Below, in pieces: positions 1 through 8,905 of a stretch of 18,343 nt of DNA (positions are counted from its first letter, which is position 1; every line of letters starts with the position of its first letter). Below the pieces are notes generated by a model. That model was not told where the DNA came from. It searched no databases and was given only the letters and a program-made list of their open reading frames with translations. The translations under genes and the position numbers were made by a program. Origin of the DNA: an uncultured Phascolarctobacterium sp. (GTDB lineage: Bacteria; Bacillota; Negativicutes; Acidaminococcales; Acidaminococcaceae); NCBI RefSeq assembly GCF_905212365.1, contig NZ_CAJMEH010000044.1, forward strand, positions 1 to 18,343, given 5' to 3'.

Positions 1-658
1 CTACAATGTCGCCGCTGACAGTACCAGTAATAGTATAGTTATCTGCCTTATCGCCTGCAAGCTTTGCGCCAATATTCAGGCTCTCTTTATACTCGCCTGC
101 ATCCGCAGTATCCCTGCTGCCCTTGTTTTCAGCATATTTGCCGCCAGCTGTTACATTGCCAAGACTTACTGTTACGTTGTCGTTATATACAAGGCCTTCC
201 AGTTTTACTTTGTCGGTATCAACTGCCTTATTCCAGTCGATATCCTTCTGGCCGTATGTTACCGTCGCAAGCACATCGCCCAGCGTCAGCTCTCTTTGGT
301 TTACTACAGAATTGCCATCTACTACATTTACATTGTAGTTGTTATGCAGTTTAGCAACGCCTTCAGCTGTAATATCTTCAGCACCTACATTCCATTTATA
401 CGTTCCTCTATCCTGGGTTCTGATTTCGCCGTCAGCTTCTGCCAAGCCATCATCATCAATGGTACCATTTATCGACCATTTTGTAGCTGTATCGCCGTTG
501 ACTAAACCGTTTCCTTTTGCTGCATACTCACCTTCCTCTATGGTTGTATTGCCGTATGTACGTTTTACTTCACTCAAGGTTATCGTCAAATCAGCCTTAT
601 TAACTACAATGTCGCCGCTGACAGTACCAGTAATAGTATAGTTATCTGCCTTATCGCC
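1..658 (-). repeat. Tandem MBG-type module with 603-bp period (55-bp identical core)
   Basis: Bases 1-55 and 604-658 are identical, an offset of 603 bp or 201 codons. They encode DKADNYTITGTVSGDIV in both copies. The flanks are related in protein but diverged in DNA. Each 201-residue period holds two YG-containing units (RIYGD then IIYGN in one copy, RTYGN then VTYGQ in the next), as in MBG domains of the YGX type. The repeat reaches the window edge, so more copies may follow. Confidence 0.8.
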
Positions 659-3600
659 GCCAATCTTGATTCCACTGATTTTCAGGCTGTCTTCATACGC
701 TGCTACATTACCGTCATCACCAACTTTTACGTCCGCAGTATAACGGTCATCACGGTTGTTCTTGTACTCACTTTCAGCTGCTTCGCTTGCAATTGCTCCT
801 CTGTAATCAACAGTAATGTTATCGCCGTAAACAACGCCGTTATCCGCAGTCAGGTTGCCGTTCTCCAAGCCTTGTACTACATTGGTCCAATCGACAGTTT
901 TATCGCCGTTGCCGTAGATGATGCTTGCTACTATATTGTCCAGTGTCAGCTCTTTTGGATCTACGTATGAAGCACCAGAAAGCTTAGCTGTTTGAGAATT
1001 ATCACTAAAGGTATAATTAGCAAATAAATCATTAAGCTCAGCATTCCAAGTCCATTGGTAATCACCATTAGCACTGTTAGTCCGCCACTCGTTAGCATCT
1101 TTATTAAACTCCAAAGCACTGTCATTTGTAGGATCTATATCTCCAATCTGGAGTCCTTCCGAAATCTCTGCCTGCATCTCCTCATTCAGCGTCGAGCCTT
1201 CCGCAAATTTCCAGCCATACGCGCTCTCATGCAACTTCGTATCGCCATAAATTCTCTGCACAGCGTCCAAAACTATATCAGCATTAGCAGGGTCAGTGCC
1301 GGTCTGAATCGTAGCCTTATTGACAGTTACTGCATCCTCAATATCGAAGCCAAGGTTATTCGGATTGCCGTCTTTACCACTGATATTGATTTGCTGCGAA
1401 GCGAAGATATCCTTATACTCACCAGCGTTGGTTTTACTTGCGCCGTCTTTGAGCATCTCCTTGCCCATTAGCAGATTGCTCAAGTCATCTTGCCCCAGCG
1501 TATTAAAATAATCCGCCAAGCTATGGGCTGCGTTTTCGTCCGTTGATGTAGTATCGAAATAACCTAACAAGATCAGTTTATTATCTAGGTTGCCAACATT
1601 TTCATCAAGATAAACATTGACAACTTTATTACCTTCTGCATTAACTTCCGCCTTCACAATGATACTTTGCTTATGTGCATTATAAACAATTTGTTTAGAA
1701 TTTTTATTGCTTTCAAACTTCAGCTTTGTCAGGAAGTTTTTGAGGACTTTAGTATCACCGTAAGTTTTCCAAACATTATCATCATTGATGTTAGTAACTC
1801 CATTATCGTGAGCGTTCTTCAGCGTTCCACCTTCCTTGCTAACGCCAACTAAACCGCTTCCATTTCCTGCTACCGTGCCAACGCTGAATACCTGGTCGAT
1901 TGTGCCAGCATTGCTGCCTGCAATGCCGCCCACATTGCTGTCGCCCTTTACGTCGCCGGTGTTGTAGCCCAGCGTCAGGCTGCCATCAGTATCATTGCTG
2001 CCTACCAGGCCGCCGATATTGCTGCTACCGTCAGAAACGCTGTAATAGCCCTTACTTATATCATCAGCGTCTACTGCTGTCCAGCTGGTTTCATCGCCGA
2101 CTTCTTCCAGCGCTTCCTTATACGTTCCGCCTACTACCGTACCGTTGTTGTAAACCTGGTGTGCGTAATAGTTATCTCCGTCATCACGTCCACCTTCTAC
2201 TGTACCAGCATTAATACCGATCAGGCCGCCCACATTTTCACTGCCGATGACCACGCCGCCAGCTTCGCCGATAATATCAGATTTGCTAATATTGCCGCTG
2301 TTGACGCCAATAACGCCGCCGGTACCGCTATTAGCATTATCATCGCCGCCCTCGCCGTAAACAATGCCGCCGTTGACCAGCTTAGCATTAGTAAACTCTG
2401 CGCGGTTCTCACCAAAGATGCCGCCTGCGCCGCCAGCAGTTGCATGCACATAACCGTCGTTGCGGATTTCAGTGATATCACCTTGTTCCGTGCCGCTTAC
2501 ATTGCCTGCGTTCAGGCCAGCTACGCCGCCTACATAATTTGCGCCGGTAACAGTACCGCTGTTGGCATTGCCCGCACCAGTAATAGCTCCTTTCTCAGTA
2601 TTAACGCCTGTAATGCCGCCTACATAGGCAGCGCCTTCTGCCAATACATCGCCGGTATTAGTCGCGCTGGTAATAGTGCCTTCGTTGCGTCCAGCAACGC
2701 CGCCGAAATATTGAGAATTATCACCCGTTGCGTACAAAGTAATATTGCTGTTAGTATTTTTAATCGTACCGGTATTCAGGCCTGCGATACCGCCCACGGT
2801 ATTATTGCCGTAAATGGTACCGTTATTAATCAGCTGGCTTTCCTCCGCGTTGATCCTACCTTCGTTCACGCCTGCCACGCCGCCTACGTTCGTATTACCG
2901 TAAATCGTAGCGCTGCCGTCGTTCGTCACATTATTCAAGGTAGAATTCTCGCCGTTAGTGCCTACCATACCGCCGACATTTTCTTCACCATGAATAGCGC
3001 CGGTATTACGGGCTGTATTAATAGAAGTATTTTGGCTGTTGCCCACCAAGCCGCCTGTATTGTGAACCGCCTTAGTATTTGTAAGTCCTTCGGAAGATCC
3101 GATAATGCTGCCTGCATTGACAGCGTTCGTTATCGTATTATTAGCGCCCGTATAACCGCTACCGACACCGCTGTAGCCAACAATGCCGCCTACGCCGTTA
3201 CTGCCGCTGATATGCGCCTCGTTATAAGCGTTGGAAATAGTCGCTCCGTTATAGCTAACGCCAGCAATGCCGCCAATATTTTCCGTGGCGCGAACCACTA
3301 TTCCCTCGCTCGCGCCTGCACCTTTATATTTGCCGTTGACAATGCCTAGGCTTTCTACCACATCCGCCTCAGCATTACTGCCGTAATTAATACCGATAAC
3401 GCCGCCCAAAGCGTTGGCATCACCTGCGCTGCTGGTCACTGCCGAATTAGCAACGCTGTCTTTAATTTTCGCTACATTTACGCCTGCAATGCCGCCCGCT
3501 GTAGAATCAATATATTGATCATCATCACCACGTACCCCAGCAATACCTGCGATAACTGCATCGCTGGCCGTTACATTGCTTATCGTACCCTTGTTAATGC

Positions 3601-6600
3601 CCGTAATGCCGCCAGCTGCGCCAACCTGGTGCTCGCCAGTTCCAAAAACGTCTGTCAAAACTTCGCCGTCGCTCGTTACTCTGTTGCCAAAGGTAGTAAC
3701 ATTCTCGATTGTGCCTTCGTTGCGGCCTGCTACCGCGCCAACGCTGCTGCCGGTAAAATTGGAGGATATGATATTCAAATCCTTAACGACGCCACCTTCG
3801 CCTATGCGACTGAACAAGCCGACGTAATCGTAATCATTATCACTATTATCCGCAGTAACGCTCAAGCCGACAATACTGTAGCCGCGACCGTCTAAATTGC
3901 CCGTAAAAGCAACGTTAGAGCTATCTGTTTCCGAAATTTTATTCTCGCCAAGGCCATAACCAATACCGTGGAAGTTTTTCAGGCTGTTAGCGTCGATATC
4001 GTTTTTCAACGCGAAATTATAAGTTAAGATGCCGCTCTGATTATTTTCATGATAATAATCATTAATACCTTGCAGCTGTTCGGCGCTGTCCAGCCAGATG
4101 TGAATCTTACCTTTATTGTCACCTAAATTTTCTATTGCTGCAGCAAAATTCTCATCGCTAGTAATATCATATTGGTTCAAATCAAACTTGTCGTTAGCAT
4201 CATCCCACATATCGATGGCAATGATAGCGTCGGTTACATTTGCATCAGTTTTACCTGCAAAGGAAAGCTTGTTGCCCTGTTCTAGGAAGCTATGCAGAAT
4301 TTGTACAGAGCTGCTATATTCGTCAGCCTGCGCTTTACCGATATTGCTGATATCCAGTACTGCTTCGTCGGCAGTAATGGTAAACTTAGCGTCAGCGCCA
4401 TTGCCAAAGCTTACGTCGCTGTCCACATAAACGCTGCTGCCGCTAAAGCTCAAAGAGCCTGCGCTGCTGATATAGCCTTTTTCTGCAACGCCAAAGAGTA
4501 CGCTTACGTTGCCGTCCTCTGCGGTAGCTTCGATATTAATATCGCCGGAGCTTTCAGCTTCCTCAATAGTATAAGCGTATTTTTTCGCTACGTCAGGCAT
4601 CGCTTGGAAAGGATTGAGCGTATCGGTATAATCAATCTTCTTAGGCGTATTATTGATGCCATCAATAATAGTTTGCTGACTCTCTTGTGCTGCCGTTACC
4701 TGACCGAGCAGCTCCACGTTAGCGCCAGTAATGTTAACGTCGCTCTTTTCGCCATTGCCCGTAGCGGTAATTTTGCCGTAGCCGACAATGTCGCCCTTAT
4801 TTTTAATCGTTACGCTGGAGCCGTAAATTTCGGACGCGCTACCCAAGCGTAAAGATGCATCGGTATCGCTCGCAATGCTCAAAGCGCCGTCGGCATAGAT
4901 AAGGCCGCCGTAATAGTTGCTTTCCGTAGCGTTGACAAAATTAGTAATCTCCAGCCCGCTGCCGTAAACCGCCAGTCCTCCGCTCTTTTTGATACCAACC
5001 TGTTTCCAGTCAAGCGCTAAGTCTTTCGTGTTATCCTTCATGTTGACGATGGTCAGCATCGGATTATAGGCAGTACCATACTGGACGCTTGCGATGTTGT
5101 TACTTTCCCAATTAATTTTTTGACTGTCCGGGTCAGCCTTATAGCCAAAATACTCTTCAGCAGTGGGCATAAAGGCGTTCAGGATGGGAGTAGTGCCGAT
5201 GGTGTTGTCATTATCGTCAGTATAGCTGTACATACGCCAGCTTGAGGAACTATCACCGCTATTACTAAAGAAATCATTCCAACTGGAAAGGTTAAATCTA
5301 GCTTCGTATGCTATGGGAGTAGCGCCGTCAAGTCTATTGCTGCCTATAAGAGAAACGAATTTACCATTTTGCTGTGTATCTTGGTCCGCTCCTGTTACGA
5401 CTGTAGCCGTCTTTTCTGGATCAGGCGCGATATAGTAGGCATTTTTTACTGTAGCATTGCCGTCTCCAATGATAGCATGCTCCGTATTGTACCCACTGCT
5501 AGCTAACTCTTTATTATTTAAGTTCTCTTCTGTTATATACCCAGCAAAAATTTCACCCGATGTATACACATTTGAGATCTCAACCTTGGAATCGGAATCG
5601 TTTAAAATTCTACCAACGATACCGCTGGTAGCCGTACTAGTCACGTCAGAGATAGCAAATGCCCTGATAGTACCTAAATTATATGCATTATTTATTGTTA
5701 TCGTACCAACAGAGTTACCTTTAACAGAACCGGCAATGCCGCCCGTATTACTTTTGTTTGCAGCTGAATTATTCGAATCCTCCGCGTTTTTGTTGATAAC
5801 AGTTACATTTCCGGTATTAAACACATTGGATAAAGAGCCTTCAGCTATCCAACCGGCGACGCCGCCTGTTGCAGTTGAGGCATTATAAATAGCGCCTGTG
5901 TTGTAGGCCTTTTCTACCGTGCCGGAAAGACGGCCGACCACGCCGCCCACATGGCGGCCAAAATATGTAAATTTCTCATCGCCGATCTGCCCCTTGTTAT
6001 ATACGTCATACAGCAAAACGGCGGCTTTAGTATTCTCGGTGGTATCGCCCACAATGCCGCCCATGTTTAAAGCAGAAAACTTGCTTTCTGTATTAAAGGT
6101 ACTGCGCAAATTGCCCAGATTATAGCTGGCGGCGATCTCGCCGTTGTACATCATGCCGGCAATGCCGCCCACGCCCGTATAGCCGCGCACATCGCCGGTG
6201 TTGTAGCTGTTGCTGACGGCAGCATTTAACAAGCCTTTTTCATCCTTAAGTGTGTTAATATCCTCAATAGTTTTACTGCGGTCAATCTTGCCGACAATGC
6301 CGCCCACGTTGGCTGCCCGGTTAATGTCCACAGGCTGTTGGTCCTCGGCAACATCCTCCGAATGGACAGTGCCGCGGTTGCCCGCGCCGGTAATAGAAGC
6401 GCTGTCGCCGTACAAATAGCCGACGATGCCGCCCGCGTTGCCGACGATTACTTCCTCGTTCCCAGAATAAGTACCTTCTTTCCTGATCCATTCTTTGAGA
6501 AGGCCGTTGCTGTACCGCCCGCCGGTAGCCTTTATTTCGCCGCCGTTATTGGTAGCGTCATTAATTGTGCCGTTTTCCAGATAACCGGCAATGCCGCCCA

Positions 6601-8893
6601 CGTTATTAGCGCCAAAAACGGTATTTTCCTTGTTTTCCGCCTGGTTAATTGCCGTATTTACGGCAGAGCCGGCGATACCACCCACGTTGCCGGCAATGTA
6701 GTAGGTATATTTCGTTTCTACATCGTCGACATTGGCTGCATACTCAGCAGTTGCTGTAGCGATGCTGCCGGTATTGATAACATTTTTTATAAAGCTATTT
6801 CCGCCGTCCCCAAGCTGACTGTTGCTGTTGCCGACAATGCCGCCCGCATTGGCTGCGTAAAACGCCTTGGTCGCAACGCCATTTTCATCAGTAATAAATG
6901 TATAATAATTATTATCATTATCAGTATGGAATTTGTACAAGCCCACGGTATAGCCCGTCGCTGTAATATTGCCGTTATTGGCGGCGTTCTGTACGACAGA
7001 ATCCTGCAGATTGCCGACAATGCCGCCCACGTTATAGCCGCCGGTCACGCTCATCTGGTTAAAGACCTGCGGGCCGTTAACATCGCCAATAGTAGCATTG
7101 TTTGTCGCAGACCCTACTAAGCCGCCTATGTTATGTGAGTAATCGCCAGGAGTATAATTTACAAGCTCACTAATTTTAATAGCTTCATTTTTTCTATATC
7201 CGGCGTGAATTTTCCCATCGTACATATACTCCAGCTCGATATTATTTTTATTAATCGAACCAACATCAGTAGTTTTGGGAATATCCTTTAGCGTCTCTAC
7301 AAGAGCAGCATCATAACCTTGATTATCAAAATCTTGATCAGTCATAAGCAAGCGTACTACAAAGCCACGAATATCGTTTACAATATATTGATCTTTATAT
7401 TCCCCTCCTGTCTGTTTCTGAAAATCGGCAAAAGTAGCTTCACGTATCTTGCCATCCTCTGTTTTTATCCAGATTTCATCGTGATGATTTCCCCACTGAA
7501 CATCCCCGGTATTTCCCATACTATCCCAAACTGATTCAAATGGGATACTAGTTTTGTTATCGCCAATTCCCGTCACAGCGCCCAGATTATAGGACTGCCC
7601 CTTGAGCTCGCCGCCTGCCATGCTGCCGACAATACCGCCCACGTTTTCATGACCCTGCACCGCGCCGGTGTTCAGCAAATCGGACATAATTACGCCGCTC
7701 GCACTGCCCACAATGCCGCCCACATTGGAGCTGCCTGCGCCGCCGGTAACATTAGAACTGCTCTTTACGTTCTCAATCACGCCGTCAACAGCGCTGCCCA
7801 CCAACGTACCAATATTTTGGCCGCTGCCCTGCGTACTGCCGGAAACAAAAATTAAATTTTTCAGCGTTGCATTATTTGTATTGGCAAACAAGCCCTGCTT
7901 GTCTCCAGCAGCTTCACTGCCAACATGCAAATCGAAAATGGAAAAGTTCACGCCCTCGACGCGGCCTGCCAAGCCGTCCAGCTTGCCTGTAAAATCTTTT
8001 ATAGCTTCAAAAGGCTTTTCCGCAGTATTGGTAGCGTCGATGCCGTTGCGCAGGGCGTAATTGCCGCCCGGGTTGGTGTTCATGGCCTGCAGCTGCTCCA
8101 CGTCCTCAATCCACATGTAGCCGTTCGCTTTGGTGAAGTCTTCGTCATTTACTTTGGCAATAACTTCATTATTATTTTTACCAGCATAGCCAACTGCTTT
8201 ACCATTATTATCTAATGTAGCGTCATACGCGCTGTAACCTAAAACCACATCATTCTTATCTGGCGCAATAATATTGATATTGTCCGCACCGATAGGCGTA
8301 TCAGTATCTTTTGTCACATATTCCGTATCCAGCACAATGCGACTACCGTCAAAGGTAATCTTGGTAGCGTTAATATGACCCAAGCTCATCAGCTCTGTAC
8401 TCGTAGGTGCAACAGAGCTCAAAGCATTTTTAGCCTCATTGAAGCTTACTAATTTACTCTCCTCTATTTTTTTATTGGAAACATATAAACTGCCCACGTC
8501 AATCTGCGCCGATTTGCCGATGAAAACGCCCGCCGGATTGACTAAATACACATTGCCGCCTTGAGCGTTCATTGTGCCGTGGATTTGCGACATGCTGCCG
8601 CCGCTGGCAACGTAGTTCAAAACGTTGAAATTATCCTCGCCGGAAAAATTCACCGTCGCCACGCTGCCGATATTGAAGCTGTCCCATTTTATGACGGTAT
8701 TGTCAAGACCGCTAATATTCATGATATTATTAACAGTAGCCCCAATACTACCGCCGCCCGCAACAATATTGCCATTTTCCGGCAGCGCAGCGTTGCTCAT
8801 AACGGCAGCGTAGCCCACTGCGCTGTAACAGAACACTGCGCCTGCCAGGCAGGTTAAACGTATAAGATGGTTTATCCTTTTACTTCTTTTCAT
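1..8893 (-). CDS. Giant two-partner secretion exoprotein (TpsA; filamentous haemagglutinin-like, GLUG and MBG repeats), partial at left edge
   Basis: The frame starts at ATG 8893 (GAGGTG Shine-Dalgarno, 7-nt gap) and is open for 2,964 codons to the window edge, so the C-terminus is missing. Residues 1-29 form a signal peptide (basic start, hydrophobic core, GYA|AV cleavage). Residues ~40-220 are the TPS/haemagglutinin N-terminal domain, with VYLVNPAGVFIG at 115-125 matching the conserved NPNG motif. After a module containing EQLQ (~266) and GKLDG comes a first GLUG-like array (~330-1125, repeated VGGIVG/GGIAG). A mixed beta-helix-like stretch follows (~1150-1590), then a second EQLQ module (~1602), a second GLUG-like array (~1690-2360), and MBG (YGX-type) repeats with TYG/IYG motifs near 2377, 2549, 2659, 2781 and 2878. 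Family knowledge: the TPS domain is recognised by TpsB for export. The partner tpsB lies 12 nt upstream. An adhesin role is inferred; the ligand is unknown. Confidence 0.93.
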   Translation of the reverse strand, partial: MKRSKRINHLIRLTCLAGAVFCYSAVGYAAVMSNAALPENGNIVAGGGSIGATVNNIMNISGLDNTVIKWDSFNIGSVATVNFSGEDNFNVLNYVASGGSMSQIHGTMNAQGGNVYLVNPAGVFIGKSAQIDVGSLYVSNKKIEESKLVSFNEAKNALSSVAPTSTELMSLGHINATKITFDGSRIVLDTEYVTKDTDTPIGADNINIIAPDKNDVVLGYSAYDATLDNNGKAVGYAGKNNNEVIAKVNDEDFTKANGYMWIEDVEQLQAMNTNPGGNYALRNGIDATNTAEKPFEAIKDFTGKLDGLAGRVEGVNFSIFDLHVGSEAAGDKQGLFANTNNATLKNLIFVSGSTQGSGQNIGTLVGSAVDGVIENVKSSSNVTGGAGSSNVGGIVGSASGVIMSDLLNTGAVQGHENVGGIVGSMAGGELKGQSYNLGAVTGIGDNKTSIPFESVWDSMGNTGDVQWGNHHDEIWIKTEDGKIREATFADFQKQTGGEYKDQYIVNDIRGFVVRLLMTDQDFDNQGYDAALVETLKDIPKTTDVGSINKNNIELEYMYDGKIHAGYRKNEAIKISELVNYTPGDYSHNIGGLVGSATNNATIGDVNGPQVFNQMSVTGGYNVGGIVGNLQDSVVQNAANNGNITATGYTVGLYKFHTDNDNNYYTFITDENGVATKAFYAANAGGIVGNSNSQLGDGGNSFIKNVINTGSIATATAEYAANVDDVETKYTYYIAGNVGGIAGSAVNTAINQAENKENTVFGANNVGGIAGYLENGTINDATNNGGEIKATGGRYSNGLLKEWIRKEGTYSGNEEVIVGNAGGIVGYLYGDSASITGAGNRGTVHSEDVAEDQQPVDINRAANVGGIVGKIDRSKTIEDINTLKDEKGLLNAAVSNSYNTGDVRGYTGVGGIAGMMYNGEIAASYNLGNLRSTFNTESKFSALNMGGIVGDTTENTKAAVLLYDVYNKGQIGDEKFTYFGRHVGGVVGRLSGTVEKAYNTGAIYNASTATGGVAGWIAEGSLSNVFNTGNVTVINKNAEDSNNSAANKSNTGGIAGSVKGNSVGTITINNAYNLGTIRAFAISDVTSTATSGIVGRILNDSDSKVEISNVYTSGEIFAGYITEENLNNKELASSGYNTEHAIIGDGNATVKNAYYIAPDPEKTATVVTGADQDTQQNGKFVSLIGSNRLDGATPIAYEARFNLSSWNDFFSNSGDSSSSWRMYSYTDDNDNTIGTTPILNAFMPTAEEYFGYKADPDSQKINWESNNIASVQYGTAYNPMLTIVNMKDNTKDLALDWKQVGIKKSGGLAVYGSGLEITNFVNATESNYYGGLIYADGALSIASDTDASLRLGSASEIYGSSVTIKNKGDIVGYGKITATGNGEKSDVNITGANVELLGQVTAAQESQQTIIDGINNTPKKIDYTDTLNPFQAMPDVAKKYAYTIEEAESSGDINIEATAEDGNVSVLFGVAEKGYISSAGSLSFSGSSVYVDSDVSFGNGADAKFTITADEAVLDISNIGKAQADEYSSSVQILHSFLEQGNKLSFAGKTDANVTDAIIAIDMWDDANDKFDLNQYDITSDENFAAAIENLGDNKGKIHIWLDSAEQLQGINDYYHENNQSGILTYNFALKNDIDANSLKNFHGIGYGLGENKISETDSSNVAFTGNLDGRGYSIVGLSVTADNSDNDYDYVGLFSRIGEGGVVKDLNIISSNFTGSSVGAVAGRNEGTIENVTTFGNRVTSDGEVLTDVFGTGEHQVGAAGGITGINKGTISNVTASDAVIAGIAGVRGDDDQYIDSTAGGIAGVNVAKIKDSVANSAVTSSAGDANALGGVIGINYGSNAEADVVESLGIVNGKYKGAGASEGIVVRATENIGGIAGVSYNGATISNAYNEAHISGSNGVGGIVGYSGVGSGYTGANNTITNAVNAGSIIGSSEGLTNTKAVHNTGGLVGNSQNTSINTARNTGAIHGEENVGGMVGTNGENSTLNNVTNDGSATIYGNTNVGGVAGVNEGRINAEESQLINNGTIYGNNTVGGIAGLNTGTIKNTNSNITLYATGDNSQYFGGVAGRNEGTITSATNTGDVLAEGAAYVGGITGVNTEKGAITGAGNANSGTVTGANYVGGVAGLNAGNVSGTEQGDITEIRNDGYVHATAGGAGGIFGENRAEFTNAKLVNGGIVYGEGGDDNANSGTGGVIGVNSGNISKSDIIGEAGGVVIGSENVGGLIGINAGTVEGGRDDGDNYYAHQVYNNGTVVGGTYKEALEEVGDETSWTAVDADDISKGYYSVSDGSSNIGGLVGSNDTDGSLTLGYNTGDVKGDSNVGGIAGSNAGTIDQVFSVGTVAGNGSGLVGVSKEGGTLKNAHDNGVTNINDDNVWKTYGDTKVLKNFLTKLKFESNKNSKQIVYNAHKQSIIVKAEVNAEGNKVVNVYLDENVGNLDNKLILLGYFDTTSTDENAAHSLADYFNTLGQDDLSNLLMGKEMLKDGASKTNAGEYKDIFASQQINISGKDGNPNNLGFDIEDAVTVNKATIQTGTDPANADIVLDAVQRIYGDTKLHESAYGWKFAEGSTLNEEMQAEISEGLQIGDIDPTNDSALEFNKDANEWRTNSANGDYQWTWNAELNDLFANYTFSDNSQTAKLSGASYVDPKELTLDNIVASIIYGNGDKTVDWTNVVQGLENGNLTADNGVVYGDNITVDYRGAIASEAAESEYKNNRDDRYTADVKVGDDGNVAAYEDSLKISGIKIGGDKADNYTITGTVSGDIVVNKADLTITLSEVKRTYGNTTIEEGEYAAKGNGLVNGDTATKWSINGTIDDDGLAEADGEIRTQDRGTYKWNVGAEDITAEGVAKLHNNYNVNVVDGNSVVNQRELTLGDVLATVTYGQKDIDWNKAVDTDKVKLEGLVYNDNVTVSLGNVTAGGKYAENKGSRDTADAGEYKESLNIGAKLAGDKADNYTITGTVSGDIV
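1810..3830 (-). repeat. GLUG-type repeat array 2 inside TpsA
   Basis: About 20 units of the same VGGIAG/GGVAG type are packed more tightly and regularly than in array 1 (about 80-100 bp apart), for example near 1926, 2008, 2223, 2521, 2601, 2698, 2878, 2966, 3184, 3269, 3489 and 3609. Phrases such as NVGGIAG.N.GTI recur. A module with EQLQ and GNLDG just before it (about 3850-4110) resembles the one before array 1. This suggests that module plus array was duplicated inside the gene. Confidence 0.75.
5520..7900 (-). repeat. GLUG-type repeat array 1 inside TpsA
   Basis: About 15 imperfect units contain VGGIVG, VGGIAG or GGLVG followed by short loops and phrases such as NTG or NNG. On the plus strand the signature is the recurring gccgccca/gccgcct, for example near 5738, 5941, 6056, 6161, 6299, 6592, 7021, 7636 and 7713. 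Spacing is irregular, about 75-150 bp, with a long non-repeat insert at about 7150-7600. These resemble GLUG motifs, which occur in large surface proteins and are expected to form beta-helical rungs. The repeats are conserved in protein and diverged in DNA. Confidence 0.75.
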
Positions 8894-8905
8894 AATTGCA
8901 CCTCG

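Noticed and set aside
2159..3349. 396-codon plus-strand open frame, rich in Ala and Asn
   Set aside because: It is the antisense of GLUG array 2 in the same codon register. Its repetitive composition mirrors the GLUG codons, and it has no ribosome binding site. The minus-strand frame has the signal peptide, TPS domain and operon context.
1920..3750. Regularly spaced repeats considered as a CRISPR array
   Set aside because: The units are imperfect, vary in length, keep the reading frame and encode VGGIAG-type protein motifs, so they are protein repeats.
6895..6935. AT-rich tri-nucleotide-like tract (ATT/ATC) considered as a phase-variation repeat
   Set aside because: It is short and impure, codes for Asp/Asn/Tyr residues within TpsA and keeps the frame; slippage there would not be a clear on-off switch.
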